A DNA stretch of 64,000 nt from RBC101 sp052387735 (lineage in GTDB: Bacteria > Gemmatimonadota > Gemmatimonadetes > Gemmatimonadales > Gemmatimonadaceae). Position numbers and translations under genes: made by a program. Where the stretch lies: assembly GCA_052387735.1 (NCBI GenBank), contig JBQTIW010000124.1, positions 1-64,000 of the forward strand, written 5' to 3'. Positions within the stretch are counted from its first letter, which is position 1. Each line of letters begins with the position of its first letter. This document shows positions 16,291 to 25,546 of the stretch, one piece after another. The notes under the pieces were generated by a model that did not search any database, was not told the DNA's origin, and was given only the letters and a program-made list of their open reading frames with translations.

Positions 16291-17498
16291 CCCGGAAGCA
16301 ACGGCTCCAGTTCGAGCGCCTGCGCTCCGTTCTCCGCGCATACCGCGAACTTCGTTTCCCCGGCGTGGTACATCGCAACGCCGGCATACTCGCCACGTTT
16401 GTTCAACACGAAGAAGCGGATGTTGAAGTTGGGATTGCCCTTCGCATTCAGCAGCCGTGTCTCAATCGTGTTGTCGCGGATGCGCTTGAGCGCCTCCATG
16501 CCGGCGTCCTTGGGTGACATGCCGCGACGCATCGCTTCGACGATGAGAAATGACGACAGATTGTAGAGGTTGGCCTCTCCGCGCCCGGTCGAGCCAGCGG
16601 CGCCCACGTCATTGTCGACGTAGAGCCCAGCACCGAGAATCGGCGAATCGCCTGTGCGCCCCGGGATCTTCCAGGCAAGTCCGCTCGTCGTGGTCACGCC
16701 GCAGATGTCGCCGTTCGGCCCGATACCATCGCAGTTGATCGTGCCCCAGAAACTGTCCTCCCGGATCAGCCCGTCGCGGACCATGGAGCGGCCGGCGGCC
16801 AGCCCGCGCGATTCGAAGTCGACGTTAGGCACGTGGTGGGGACTGGTCGCGAACGCGCCGTCACCCGGGTCCCGTTCGTGCTTCGGCCTCGGCTGGCGCT
16901 CTTTGCCTTTGGGGTCGAGCCAGTGCCCCGGGTCCACCCGGCGTTTCCACTCGCGCCACAGGCGACGCGACGTCTCGGTGTTGAGGTCGGCTTCGATCGT
17001 GAAACCCATCGCCCGCGCAAACTCCTGCGCGCCGGCGCCGCTGATCAGGTGATGGTCGGTGTAGTCCATGACGGCCTGCGCCACCAGCGACGGCGTGCGT
17101 ACCCCTTCGATGCACGCGACCGCGCCGGCCCGTTTCTTCGGGCCATGCATGCACGACGCGTCCAGCTGGACCACTCCGTCCGCATTGGGAAGGGCGCCGT
17201 AGCCGATGCCGGTTTCCAGAGGATCCAGCTCGGGGATGTTCACGCCGGCGATCAGCGCATCCAGCACATCCTTCCCTTCGGTGATCAGCCGGAAGGCGCG
17301 CTGTACCGCGTTCTCCGTGCCGCCATTCCTGAACTCCCATCCGGAATAGTCGGAGATCACCACCGGGCGCACTGCGCGCTGGATCCAGATCTCGGGACTC
17401 CCGAATGATGTCACCGGAGGAGCTAAGCCGAGCGCGGCGACTGGGGTAACGGCCAGCGAGGCCGAGGCGCGCTTAACGAAATCGCGACGGGAAACCAT
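16275..17498 (-). CDS. N4-(beta-N-acetylglucosaminyl)-L-asparaginase / isoaspartyl peptidase, Tat-exported
   Basis: A 407-residue Ntn hydrolase of family T2. It starts MVSRRDFVKRAS, a twin-arginine signal, so a folded enzyme would be exported. The enzyme self-cleaves before a Thr that becomes the nucleophile; here the best candidate is the Thr in SFWGTINCDG, followed by GDICGVTTTSGLAWKIPGR and GDSPILGAGLYVDNDVGA, the substrate-binding glycine-rich stretch. It would release Asp from glycosyl-asparagine or isoaspartyl peptides. A long in-frame extension upstream is repeat-derived. A heptad array touches the start codon and leaves no ribosome-binding site. Confidence 0.9.
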   Translation of the reverse strand: MVSRRDFVKRASASLAVTPVAALGLAPPVTSFGSPEIWIQRAVRPVVISDYSGWEFRNGGTENAVQRAFRLITEGKDVLDALIAGVNIPELDPLETGIGYGALPNADGVVQLDASCMHGPKKRAGAVACIEGVRTPSLVAQAVMDYTDHHLISGAGAQEFARAMGFTIEADLNTETSRRLWREWKRRVDPGHWLDPKGKERQPRPKHERDPGDGAFATSPHHVPNVDFESRGLAAGRSMVRDGLIREDSFWGTINCDGIGPNGDICGVTTTSGLAWKIPGRTGDSPILGAGLYVDNDVGAAGSTGRGEANLYNLSSFLIVEAMRRGMSPKDAGMEALKRIRDNTIETRLLNAKGNPNFNIRFFVLNKRGEYAGVAMYHAGETKFAVCAENGAQALELEPLLPGGPEG

Positions 17499-17500
17499 GC

Positions 17501-17521
17501 GGGAGACGGGAGACGGGAGAC
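17501..17521 (+). repeat. Heptad arm (GGGAGAC)3 before the asparaginase start
   Basis: Three exact GGGAGAC units, two bases from the asparaginase ATG, so on the coding (minus) strand the leader is C-rich. It pairs with the array at 17613-17652 across about 90 bp, giving the order stop, G-rich arm, spacer, C-rich arm, start between two minus-strand genes. Confidence 0.8.
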
Positions 17522-17612
17522 GAAAGAGGGGAGATGCGGATCCTATTTCCTCCCTGGACCGCCGCCGCGCAAGCCGACCCTCGCGCGTGCGCACGCACAA
17601 CGCAGACTCGCT

Positions 17613-17652
17613 CCGTCTCCCGTCTCCCGTCTCCGTCTCTGCCTCCCGTCTC
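17613..17652 (-). repeat. Inverted heptad arm overlapping the methyltransferase stop
   Basis: CCGTCTC CCGTCTC CCGTCTC CGTCTCT GCCTCCC GTCTC on the plus strand is the reverse complement of the GGGAGAC array. On the coding strand it is G-rich and begins at the TGA stop of the methyltransferase gene. Confidence 0.8.
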
Positions 17653-18337
17653 AGGCGTCCGGAACCTCAGCCTCCCACGCCGGCGGCGGGACTTCCACGA
17701 ACCAGGTAAGCCACGGCGCGTCCAGCAGCGTCGCGTAGACCCGCAACTCCCGGGCGCCACAGAACTCGTCGACCGCGCGCTTCACGCCAAACTCACCTGC
17801 CGCGAAATGGCCGTCGATGTAGTCGTGCCCGGCGACGATGCCACGCGGACGCACCTTGGGAAACCACGCGGCGAGATCCTCCAGCACGGACGCGTAGTCG
17901 TGCCGCGCGTCGATATACACGAAATCGAGCGAGGACGCGGGAATCCGCGCGGCTCCCTCCAACGATGTCATGCGCCAGATCGTGCTGCGATCGCCGAACG
18001 GAGCCAACTTCATCCTGGTCGTTTCGAAGAATGCGTTGTGCTGCGCCTGCGAAACGTTCGCGATGTCGACGTAGTTCTCCGGTCGGTCCTCATGCCAGGG
18101 ATCGATCGAGATCAGGTGCATCCCGCGCCAGTAGCGCAGGATGGTCGCCGAATAGTCCCCCTGCTGGACGCCAATCTCCGCGCCGCAACCAATGAGCCCC
18201 CGTCCGTTGAGCAGCACGGGGAACTCCGTCCGGGTTGGAACGAACGCGAGCGTCGAGTGATAACTGTCGCGGATATCGAGGATATTGGGCATCTGCTCCG
18301 GCAATAGGAGATCGGTAGCCCAAGTATCGGCCGTCAC
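17651..18337 (-). CDS. Class I SAM-dependent methyltransferase (Methyltransf_24 type)
   Basis: A 228-residue Rossmann methyltransferase. SAM motif I is GAEIGVQQGDYSATIL, the acidic strand-2 end is ISIDPWHEDRPE, and the strand-4 region DFVYIDARHDYASVLEDL with GGIVAGHDY-like GIVAGHDYIDG is typical of Methyltransf_24 proteins, often found with sugar or polysaccharide modification. The Asp and His residues there resemble metal ligands of catechol-methyltransferase-like folds. Start is a GTG at 18337 with no strong ribosome site; internal starts are possible. Substrate unknown. Confidence 0.82.
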   Translation of the reverse strand: MTADTWATDLLLPEQMPNILDIRDSYHSTLAFVPTRTEFPVLLNGRGLIGCGAEIGVQQGDYSATILRYWRGMHLISIDPWHEDRPENYVDIANVSQAQHNAFFETTRMKLAPFGDRSTIWRMTSLEGAARIPASSLDFVYIDARHDYASVLEDLAAWFPKVRPRGIVAGHDYIDGHFAAGEFGVKRAVDEFCGARELRVYATLLDAPWLTWFVEVPPPAWEAEVPDA

Positions 18338-18386
18338 CCGGCCTGCTGGAGTCCCCGACGCCGTCCGGGCGCTGTCCTCCCGTACG

Positions 18387-19709
18387 TCAGCGCACGAGCT
18401 GAATCCGCTGGATGACTGGGTACACCCATTCCACGCCGCGCGTCGTCACGATCGCGTCGTCCTCGAGCGGGATGCGCAGCTTCCTGCCTCCCCATTCCGG
18501 AATAGGCGTGTATGCGAAGAGCTCGATCGAGAACAGGTTGGTCGGCCGCATCTCGTAGGTCAGTCGCCGGGGATTGAAGAACGCCATTGATGGACCGATC
18601 CCGTGCCCCCAATCGCCCACGGAATGACAGCCGATGATGAACTCCGTCGTGTTGTCCTCGCGTACTTGATTGAAGCCGCGCATCGCCGTGAACCCTGCGG
18701 TTATGACGGCGGCATTGACCTGGTCCATCATCTCTTTCGCGGTTTTGCCGGGTTTGGCGGTCCGCTGGATGACGTCGCGCACCTTGATCGCCTGGTCGAA
18801 GGCCCGCTGATAGCTGGCGGGCAGCTTCGTTTCGCCGGACTTGAGGACGTACGCAATGCGCTTCTGGTCGGTCCACATGTTCAGGTAGCCGATCCCGAAG
18901 TCGATCATGATCAGGTCCCCGCGCTGGATGATGCGGTCGTTGGACGTCGCCTCGATCCCGGCCGGTCCCGTGATGTAGATGCTGGGTACCTCGAACGAGG
19001 TGCCCAATCCGCGGCTCAGCATCTGGTCCTGGATCCACCACGCCACCTCCGCCAGCGTCGTCACGCCAGGTACGATGACCTCATTTGAGAGGGCGCGTTC
19101 AGCGATCTGTCTCCCGATCTCTCCGGCGTCGCCAAATGCCACAATCTCGGACGCCACGCGTCGCGAACTGAAGTCCGAAACCAGCTTCTCGGCCGAGACC
19201 AGGCGTCGGGAAAGCTCCGGTCCCAGGGCTTTGACCAGGTGCGCGTGCAGCGTGTATGTGAGTCCGTCGGCTATCCCCATTTCCTCGGACATGTTGAGGC
19301 CGATGCGCCTCGGGTTCCGCGTGTTCACGAACTCGCCGAGGTCGATGCTCGGCGAGTCGACGTCGTATGCGCCGCAGGTCGCGCGGTGGTGGTCCGTAAT
19401 GCCGATTGCGGCGCGCTCGATACGGTCGCCGCCGCGGTCCGTGAAGATGTAATAGCCGATGCTCCCAACGTATCCGCGACCTAACGACTCCCACATCGGA
19501 TCATAATGTCCTTCCTTCATCGCCACGATCCACATGTCGATCTGGTTCTCGCGCATCGCCTCGGGGAGGATGCGGTCGAACTTCTCGCGCCGGATCTGGC
19601 AGAGTCGCTCCCACCGGTAGCGCGCGTCGTGGTGCGGCTGTCCGCCGGCGGGGACTACCCCGGCGGTGAAGAGCGCGAGTGCGGCGAGGGACAGGAGGTG
19701 CGTGCGCAT
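18387..19709 (-). CDS. Exported M24-family (Xaa-Pro aminopeptidase-like) protein
   Basis: A 440-residue pita-bread protein with signal peptide (LLSLAALALFTAGVVPAGG). A creatinase-type N-terminal domain spans about 40-170. The M24 domain follows; dinuclear metal ligands are likely Asp in IMIDFGIG, Asp in MWTDQKR, His in GDWGHGIGPS, Glu in SIELFAY and Glu in PLEDDAIVT. It would cut N-terminal residues next to proline, or belong to an aminopeptidase-like subgroup of unknown substrate. ATG at 19709 is preceded by a C-rich leader without clear ribosome site. Confidence 0.88.
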   Translation of the reverse strand: MRTHLLSLAALALFTAGVVPAGGQPHHDARYRWERLCQIRREKFDRILPEAMRENQIDMWIVAMKEGHYDPMWESLGRGYVGSIGYYIFTDRGGDRIERAAIGITDHHRATCGAYDVDSPSIDLGEFVNTRNPRRIGLNMSEEMGIADGLTYTLHAHLVKALGPELSRRLVSAEKLVSDFSSRRVASEIVAFGDAGEIGRQIAERALSNEVIVPGVTTLAEVAWWIQDQMLSRGLGTSFEVPSIYITGPAGIEATSNDRIIQRGDLIMIDFGIGYLNMWTDQKRIAYVLKSGETKLPASYQRAFDQAIKVRDVIQRTAKPGKTAKEMMDQVNAAVITAGFTAMRGFNQVREDNTTEFIIGCHSVGDWGHGIGPSMAFFNPRRLTYEMRPTNLFSIELFAYTPIPEWGGRKLRIPLEDDAIVTTRGVEWVYPVIQRIQLVR

Positions 19710-19946
19710 TGGGCTCGGCGGTTGTCGGGGTCGCGGAGGTGGGGTCGAGGGCAGCTGTCTGCGCGGCAGGGTAGCTGGGGGGGCCCCCCCGCCGGGAAGG
19801 TACAACCGAATCCCCATCTTCCGGATGCCGCTTCTTGCCCTCATGAGACCATTTTTCTGCCGCCATATGGCGGCGCCGCTCATTCCGTGCGTCGAACTAG
19901 CCGTCCCTGCTCCCGCCGGTCGTGACCACCGCCGATATTCCAGGCC

Positions 19947-20423
19947 GTGCAACCGATCCCCCCCGGAGCCCAGGACTCCGCGCTCGTCGTCGCGCTCCGT
20001 CGCGGGCTGATGGCCGTCTTCCTGTTCGGGGTTCTCGGGATGACGGTCGAGCTCTTCCTCCTCGAGCACACCGAGGACTGGAAGCAATGGACGCCAATCG
20101 TCCTTCTCGTCAGCGCCGTGTTCCTGGCCATCTGGACCCTCGCGAGGCCGACGCTGATCTCGCTCCGAGTCTTCTCGCTGACGATGGCGGCCTTCGTGCT
20201 GGCTGGCGCGCTTGGCACCTGGTACCACTATCGAGGGAATGTGGAGTTCGAGCTCGAGCGGACTCCCGAGCTCGGCGGAGTTGGGCTCTTTGCCGCAGCC
20301 ATGGGAGGCGCTACCCCTGCACTCGCCCCAGGCACCATGATTCAGCTCGGTCTGATCGGACTTCTCTTTACCTTCCGGCATCCGGCCCGCCTCGCCGGCC
20401 GAAACGCGCACCAAACCCTCTGA
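19947..20423 (+). CDS. Four-helix integral membrane protein of unknown function
   Basis: 158 residues from a GTG start. Helices lie near 18-38 (LMAVFLFGVLGMTVELFLLE), 48-66, 72-95 and 125-145. The last periplasmic or cytoplasmic loop is Gly/Ala rich. No family recognised. The stop at 20423 lies 14 bases before the helix-hairpin-helix gene and inside its ribosome-binding site, so the two are probably co-expressed. Confidence 0.75.
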   Translation: MQPIPPGAQDSALVVALRRGLMAVFLFGVLGMTVELFLLEHTEDWKQWTPIVLLVSAVFLAIWTLARPTLISLRVFSLTMAAFVLAGALGTWYHYRGNVEFELERTPELGGVGLFAAAMGGATPALAPGTMIQLGLIGLLFTFRHPARLAGRNAHQTL

Positions 20424-20437
20424 CGGAGATTGTGCTC

Positions 20438-21076
20438 ATGACCACCGCCACGATGATCCGCGCCGCTGCCTTCGCCGGCGCTGTGGCTCTTGCGACGACG
20501 ACAGAGGCACAGGTGGGCAAGTCGCCCGGCCTCCTCGATCCCAACCTTGCCATGGAGCAGCAACTGGCAACCGTCCCCGGCTTCAACGCGGCAATCGTGA
20601 AGAGCATCATGGAGAAGCGTCCGTTTCTGCGTCCGGCCGACCTCCACGCGGTCCTGAGCCCGGCGTTAGGCGCTGAACAGCTCAAGGCGGTGTACGGCAA
20701 GGTGTTCGTCCATCTGAACCTCAATACCGCGACCAAGGAGGAGATTCAGATGATCCCCGGTGTCGGCGCAAAGATGCTCCACGAGTTCGAGGAGTACCGG
20801 CCCTACAAGAGCCTCGCCCAGTTCCACCGGGAGATCGGCAAGTACGTCAAGGAGGATGAACTGGCGCGACTGGAGAGCTACGTGTTCGTCCCGATCAATC
20901 TGAACACCGCCTCGGACGCCGACATGCTGACCATCCCCGGGCTCGGCAATCGCATGCTGCACGAGTTCAAGGAGTACCGGCCGTACAAGGACATGGCCCA
21001 GTTCCGCCGTGAGATCGGGAAGTATGTGAACGCCAGGGAAGTCGCCCGGCTGGAGCGCTACGTCACGCTGCAGTAG
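20438..21076 (+). CDS. Exported tandem helix-hairpin-helix protein (ComEA-like repeats)
   Basis: 212 residues. A signal peptide (AAAFAGAVALATTTEA) sends it out of the cytoplasm. Two nearly identical 58-residue units follow, at about 93-150 and 153-210, each NLNTA-EE/DM-IPG-G--MLHEF-EYRPYK-AQF-REIGKYV; a third, decayed unit lies at 34-90 (VPGFNAAIVKSIMEKRPF). HhH units of this kind bind the DNA backbone without sequence preference; in ComEA an exported HhH domain pulls incoming DNA into the periplasm. Here there is no ComEA membrane anchor. ACGGAGA lies nine bases before the ATG. Role in DNA uptake is inference. Confidence 0.8.
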   Translation: MTTATMIRAAAFAGAVALATTTEAQVGKSPGLLDPNLAMEQQLATVPGFNAAIVKSIMEKRPFLRPADLHAVLSPALGAEQLKAVYGKVFVHLNLNTATKEEIQMIPGVGAKMLHEFEEYRPYKSLAQFHREIGKYVKEDELARLESYVFVPINLNTASDADMLTIPGLGNRMLHEFKEYRPYKDMAQFRREIGKYVNAREVARLERYVTLQ

Positions 21077-21190
21077 CACGTGTTCCTTCGCGCATCGACG
21101 TGTTCCGGCGCGGAGGGTCGCATCAGCGACTCTCCGCGTGTTTGCGTAGGCAAGCTGGAATCGCACACACCCACGCTCAGGTTGCCCTCC

Positions 21191-24100
21191 ATGTCTCGCT
21201 CAACGCGCTTTGTTCTCGTGGCTGCTCTGTTCGCCGGCGGCGCTCTCGACGTCGCCGCGCAGGCACGAGCCGTTACCCGGGTTTCCGCTCCGCCTCCTCC
21301 GTCGCTCACGAAGCCGGTCCCCGCCACGTTCTTTGCAGGGCTCCGGTACCGAAATGTCGGGCCGGCACGCGGAGGTCGTGTCACCACCGTGACGGGCGTC
21401 GCTCAGCAGCCGCTCACGTTCTACATGGGTCCGACCGGTGGTGGTGTGTGGAAGAGCGTCAATGCGGGCCAGACGTGGACCAACGTCAGCGATCGGTTCT
21501 TCAACGTTGGGTCGATGGGGGACATCGACGTCGCCGATTCGGATCCGAACGTGATCTTCGCCGGCACCGGATCGGACGGCTACCGTTCCAACGTGGCGGT
21601 CGGCCGCGGGGTCTACAAGTCCACAGATGCCGGGACGACGTGGAGTCACGTCGGGCTGGCCACGGTCGGCAACATCGGCGGCGTCCGGATTCATCCCGTC
21701 AACCCGCAGATCGCCTTTGTCGCGGCCATCGGCAACCCATTCAAGCCTAACGTGGATCGCGGTGTGTTCCGCACTACCGATGGCGGGCGCAACTGGTCCA
21801 AGGTCCTGTTCGTTTCCGACTCGACTGGTGCCGTCGACGTCGAGTTCATGCCGGGCAACCCAAGCGTCATCTATGCATCGATGTGGCGCGCCGAGCGGAA
21901 GCCGTGGACGATCATCTCCGGTGCGCGTGAGGGAGGCATCTACAAGTCGAGTGACGGCGGCACCACGTGGAAGAAGCTCGGTGGCGGACTCCCGAATGCC
22001 CTGTTCGGCAAGAGCAATCTGGCGGTGACGCCGGCATCGCCCAACTCGGTGTGGGCTATCGTAGAGGCCAAACCGGGGAGTGGGCTCTATCGCTCCGACG
22101 ACGCGGGCGAGACGTGGCGCCTCCTGAGCGATTTTGCGCCGATGCTCACGCGTCCCTTCTACTACACCGGCGTCACCGTCCATCCGCGGGATCCCAACAC
22201 GGTCTGGACGTACAGCGAGGGCTTCTACAAGTCCACAGATGGAGGCCGGAGCTGGCGCTCGCAGAACGTGCCGCATGGCGACAATCACGACCTGTGGATC
22301 AATCCGGAGGCTCCGGACATCATGATCCAGTCGAACGACGGTGGGGCAAACGTCACCATCGACGGCGGGCGCAGCTGGTCCTCGATCTACAATCAGCCGA
22401 CCGCCGAGATTTACCAGGTTACCGCCGACAACCAATTCCCCTATCGATTGTACGGTGCCCAGCAGGACAACTCCACGCTGATCGTGCCGAGTCTCCCGCT
22501 GTCGACCGGTAGGCCTGATTCGCCGATGCAGGAGTGGATGGCGGGACCCGGATGCGAAACCGGCCCGATCATGCCGCATCGGACGAATCCGGACACCGTC
22601 TACGGCGCGTGCAAGGGCCAGTTCTCCCGCATGAGCATTCGCTCGGGCCAGGAGCAGCAGTACTGGAACGGCGGGCAGTCGCTCTACGGCAACCCCGGCA
22701 AGGACCTGATCCTGCGCTTTCAGCGCGTCTCCCCCATGGAAGTGTCACCGCACGAACCGAACACCGTGTACTACGGGTCGCAGTACGTGCATCGCACACG
22801 AGATGGCGGCATTACCTGGGAGACCATTTCGCCGGACATGACGCTCAATCCCCCCGAGCGCCAGCAGACGTCGAGCGGCGAGCCGATCACCATCGATGTC
22901 ACCGGCGAGGAGCACTACTCGACGCTGTACGCGATCCGTGAATCCACGCTCGAGCCGGGCGTGATCTGGACGGGATCGAACGACGGCCCGTTCTTCGTCA
23001 CGAGAAATGGAGGGCGAACCTGGACCGACGTGACGCCCCGCGGCCTGGCGCCGGCGTCGAGCGACTTCACGCGCAACAATTTCCGCGGGCCGCCGGACGG
23101 ATGTCGCACGCAGAACATCGAGCCGTCGCCCCACCGTCGGGGCTCGGCCTACTACGCCGTGCACTGCTACCTGTTAGGCGATTTCCGCCCGTTCCTCTAT
23201 CGCACCGACGACTACGGACAGACGTGGACACTGCTCACGCCGGGCACCAACGGCATCCCCGCCGACGAACCGACGCGGGTCGTGCGGGAGGATCCGGAGC
23301 GCGAAGGGCTGCTCTACGCCGGCACCGAGTTCGCGATGTACATCTCGTTCGACAACGGCAAGCGCTGGCAGCCGTTCCAGCTCAATCTTCCGTCGGTCCC
23401 GGTGACCGATCTGCGGGTGCATCGCGGTGACCTGATCATGTCCACCCAGGGACGGTCCTTCTGGATCCTGAACAACCTGTCGATCGTGCGGCAGGCGGGC
23501 GACCAGGTAATCGATGCGCCCGTGCACTTGTTCAAGCCCGCCGAGCAGTACCGCCACCGCTATGCCGGCTCGTTCGGTGGCGTGGAGAGCAGCCGCAACG
23601 ACCCCGCCGATCCACAATACCCGCCGATGGGTGCGCAGATCGACTACTGGTTAGGCGCCAATGTCAGCGGCGCAGCCACGCTGGAGATCCTCGACGCATC
23701 GGGGAAAGTCCTCCGCCGGTTCACCAGCGAAGGACCCGGTGAAAGCGCGACGACGCAGCCGTCGATGCGTCAAATGGTAACCGAAGTCAGCGGGACTCCG
23801 CGTCTCCCCCGGACACCGGGTCACAACCGGTTCACCTGGGATCTCACGCTGCCTGGCCCGTGGGACGCGAACTCGGCGCGGAGTGGGCGCAACGGTCCGA
23901 TGGTGCTGCCGGGATCGTATCAGGTGCGCCTCACCGCCGGCGGCGCGACGGCTACGCAACCCCTTGTGCTGCGCATGGACCCACGGATCGCTCGCGATGG
24001 CGTGACATTGGTCGCGCTGCGCGAACAGCTCGATCACAACCTCAAAGTCCGCGACATGGTCACGGAAGTGAACCAGCTCGCCGCCAACATCGAGGAGGGC

Positions 24101-24361
24101 AGGACCCGGCTTCGCACGGCGACGTCCGCGGCCGACACGCTCAAGATGCTGGAAGACCTGCGGTCGAAGATCGTGACGCCGTCGATCCGCTACTCCAAGC
24201 CGGAGTTGCAAGCGCACATCCAATACCTGTACTCGATGACGATGCAGTCCGACCAGAAGATCGGCCGAGACGCGATAACTCGGTATGCGACGCTCCGGAA
24301 GGATCTGGACGACCGGATCCTGGAGGCGAAGAAGGTGCTGGGGCCGAGGGTCGCTATGTAG
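21191..24361 (+). CDS. Exported BNR/sortilin-like beta-propeller protein
   Basis: 1056 residues with a signal peptide (RFVLVAALFAGGALDVAAQ). At least eight BNR/Asp-box turns of the form S-D-G-TW are visible (KSVNAGQTWTN, KSTDAGTTWSH, RTTDGGRNWSK, KSSDGGTTWKK, RSDDAGETWRL, KSTDGGRSWRS, VTRNGGRTWTD, RTDDYGQTWTL), which build one or two propellers like those of sialidases and the sortilin Vps10 domain. The C-terminal 250 residues form a beta-sandwich (IDYWLGANVSGAATLEI) and a helical tail. Such proteins are abundant in this kind of genome; no catalytic residues can be assigned, so binding rather than hydrolysis is as likely. Start at the ATG 21191. Confidence 0.87.
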   Translation: MSRSTRFVLVAALFAGGALDVAAQARAVTRVSAPPPPSLTKPVPATFFAGLRYRNVGPARGGRVTTVTGVAQQPLTFYMGPTGGGVWKSVNAGQTWTNVSDRFFNVGSMGDIDVADSDPNVIFAGTGSDGYRSNVAVGRGVYKSTDAGTTWSHVGLATVGNIGGVRIHPVNPQIAFVAAIGNPFKPNVDRGVFRTTDGGRNWSKVLFVSDSTGAVDVEFMPGNPSVIYASMWRAERKPWTIISGAREGGIYKSSDGGTTWKKLGGGLPNALFGKSNLAVTPASPNSVWAIVEAKPGSGLYRSDDAGETWRLLSDFAPMLTRPFYYTGVTVHPRDPNTVWTYSEGFYKSTDGGRSWRSQNVPHGDNHDLWINPEAPDIMIQSNDGGANVTIDGGRSWSSIYNQPTAEIYQVTADNQFPYRLYGAQQDNSTLIVPSLPLSTGRPDSPMQEWMAGPGCETGPIMPHRTNPDTVYGACKGQFSRMSIRSGQEQQYWNGGQSLYGNPGKDLILRFQRVSPMEVSPHEPNTVYYGSQYVHRTRDGGITWETISPDMTLNPPERQQTSSGEPITIDVTGEEHYSTLYAIRESTLEPGVIWTGSNDGPFFVTRNGGRTWTDVTPRGLAPASSDFTRNNFRGPPDGCRTQNIEPSPHRRGSAYYAVHCYLLGDFRPFLYRTDDYGQTWTLLTPGTNGIPADEPTRVVREDPEREGLLYAGTEFAMYISFDNGKRWQPFQLNLPSVPVTDLRVHRGDLIMSTQGRSFWILNNLSIVRQAGDQVIDAPVHLFKPAEQYRHRYAGSFGGVESSRNDPADPQYPPMGAQIDYWLGANVSGAATLEILDASGKVLRRFTSEGPGESATTQPSMRQMVTEVSGTPRLPRTPGHNRFTWDLTLPGPWDANSARSGRNGPMVLPGSYQVRLTAGGATATQPLVLRMDPRIARDGVTLVALREQLDHNLKVRDMVTEVNQLAANIEEGRTRLRTATSAADTLKMLEDLRSKIVTPSIRYSKPELQAHIQYLYSMTMQSDQKIGRDAITRYATLRKDLDDRILEAKKVLGPRVAM

Positions 24362-24362
24362 T

Positions 24363-24431
24363 CGGGATTCGGGATTCGAGACCGGGGAGTCCCATCGTCG
24401 GCCGCCTGTCTCCGAGACCCGAATCCCGAAC
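24363..24431. repeat. Paired GGGATTC arms after the propeller gene
   Basis: CGGGATTCGGGATTCGAGACC at 24363-24383 starts two bases after the stop. Its inverted partner GTCTCCGAGACCCGAATCCCGAAC lies at 24408-24431, leaving a 24-nt loop. The transcript would fold G-rich arm on C-rich arm before the next gene. Confidence 0.75.
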
Positions 24432-24492
24432 GATTACTCTTTGCCGTGTAAAGTACTTGACGCCGTGACGCCGGGACGCTTACCTTCCGCGC

Positions 24493-25146
24493 ATGGCCAC
24501 CAAGCGTCCCCTCCGCCTCGAGTCCGAGCAGGAGTCCCCCGCGCTCTCGGATCGCGCGATCGACAATCTGCAGTATATCCGGGAGACCATGGAACGGGCC
24601 GGCACCTTCACGGCCATCTCCGGGCGGGGAATCGCCGCCACCGGCGTTATTGCCATCGTCGCGTATGGGGTGTCTGGTAACCAGCTCGGGTCACCACGCT
24701 GGTTGTCGGCGTGGGTTGGTGCCGCGCTCTTCGCCCTGGTGACGTCAATTGTCGCCACCTACCGGAAGGCACGCGGGACGTCGACACCCATCAGCGGCTC
24801 ACTCGGCAGAAAGCTTGCGCTCGCTTTTCTTCCGGCGCTCGTTGCCGGAGCCGTCATCACCGCGGTCGCGCTCCGCGCCGGATGGTTCGCCGCGCTGCCT
24901 GGGGTCTGGCTGATCATGTACGGAGCTGCGGTGATGGCGGGCGGCGCACTGTCCGCTCCCATCGTCCCGGTGATGGGAGCCAGCTTCATGCTCCTGGGTG
25001 CCCTGGCGCTTGGCGCGCCAGTGGTGCTCGCCTCGGCTTGGGAGGAAGCCAGCCGCACGGCCCTGCTCAACGTGTTCATGGCGCTGGGGTTCGGCGGTCT
25101 GCACCTCGTCTTCGGAACGGCGATTGCCAGGAGGTACGGTGGCTAA
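24493..25146 (+). CDS. Multi-helix membrane protein, partner of a winged-helix regulator
   Basis: 217 residues. A polar N-terminus (about 45 residues, with RAIDNLQYIRETMERAGTFT) precedes six hydrophobic helices. The N-terminal motif with IRETMERAGTF-A-SG-G is found in membrane proteins encoded next to small winged-helix regulators, a pairing repeated here: the regulator's GTG overlaps this stop by eight bases. Function unknown; membrane-stress sensing or modulation of the regulator is a guess from context. Confidence 0.78.
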   Translation: MATKRPLRLESEQESPALSDRAIDNLQYIRETMERAGTFTAISGRGIAATGVIAIVAYGVSGNQLGSPRWLSAWVGAALFALVTSIVATYRKARGTSTPISGSLGRKLALAFLPALVAGAVITAVALRAGWFAALPGVWLIMYGAAVMAGGALSAPIVPVMGASFMLLGALALGAPVVLASAWEEASRTALLNVFMALGFGGLHLVFGTAIARRYGG

Positions 25147-25546
25147 ACGCACTGGAACGGCGCGCGCCATGAAGCCATCTCCGCTGCCGGGTCCCACCCA
25201 CGAGCCCGCCTCCATCCGGGAGGCACAGGCCACCCGCGACGCGACCCCGGCCGAACTGGATCGTCTGATCCACGAGCGGATCCGGTTGGGAATCGTCAGC
25301 GCGCTGGCCGTGAACGATTCCCTGTCGTTCAATGAGCTCAAATCGCTGATGGGGACCACCGACGGCAACCTCAGCGTGCACGCACGCAAACTCGAGGATG
25401 CGGGCTACGTCAGCTGCCGAAAATCGTTCGAAGGACGCATGCCAAAGACGGATTATGCGCTCACCCCCGCGGGGCGACGCGCATTGGAGCGGTACCTCGA
25501 ACACATGGAAGCGATCATCAAGGTCACGCGTGAGGGAAGACATTGA
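25139..25546 (+). CDS. Winged-helix transcriptional regulator (HTH_34-like)
   Basis: 135 residues. The winged helix spans about 38-125: RLGIVSALAVNDSLSFNELK (helices 1-2), GTTDGNLSVHARKLEDAGYV (recognition helix) and KSFEGRMPKTDYALTPAGRRAL (wing), the usual compact MarR/ArsR-like form that binds a palindromic operator as a dimer. GTG at 25139 follows AGGAGG and overlaps the upstream stop; an ATG at 25170 would remove 10 residues. Its own end overlaps uppS as TTGA, tying the three genes together. Confidence 0.85.
   Translation: MAKRTGTARAMKPSPLPGPTHEPASIREAQATRDATPAELDRLIHERIRLGIVSALAVNDSLSFNELKSLMGTTDGNLSVHARKLEDAGYVSCRKSFEGRMPKTDYALTPAGRRALERYLEHMEAIIKVTREGRH

Noticed and set aside
20438..21076. 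Calling the HhH protein ComEA
   Set aside because: The membrane anchor of ComEA is absent and the protein has duplicated units; the name would claim too much.
24457..24486. TTGACG ... TACCTT promoter before the membrane-protein gene at 24493
   Set aside because: The -10 box is poor and would leave almost no leader.
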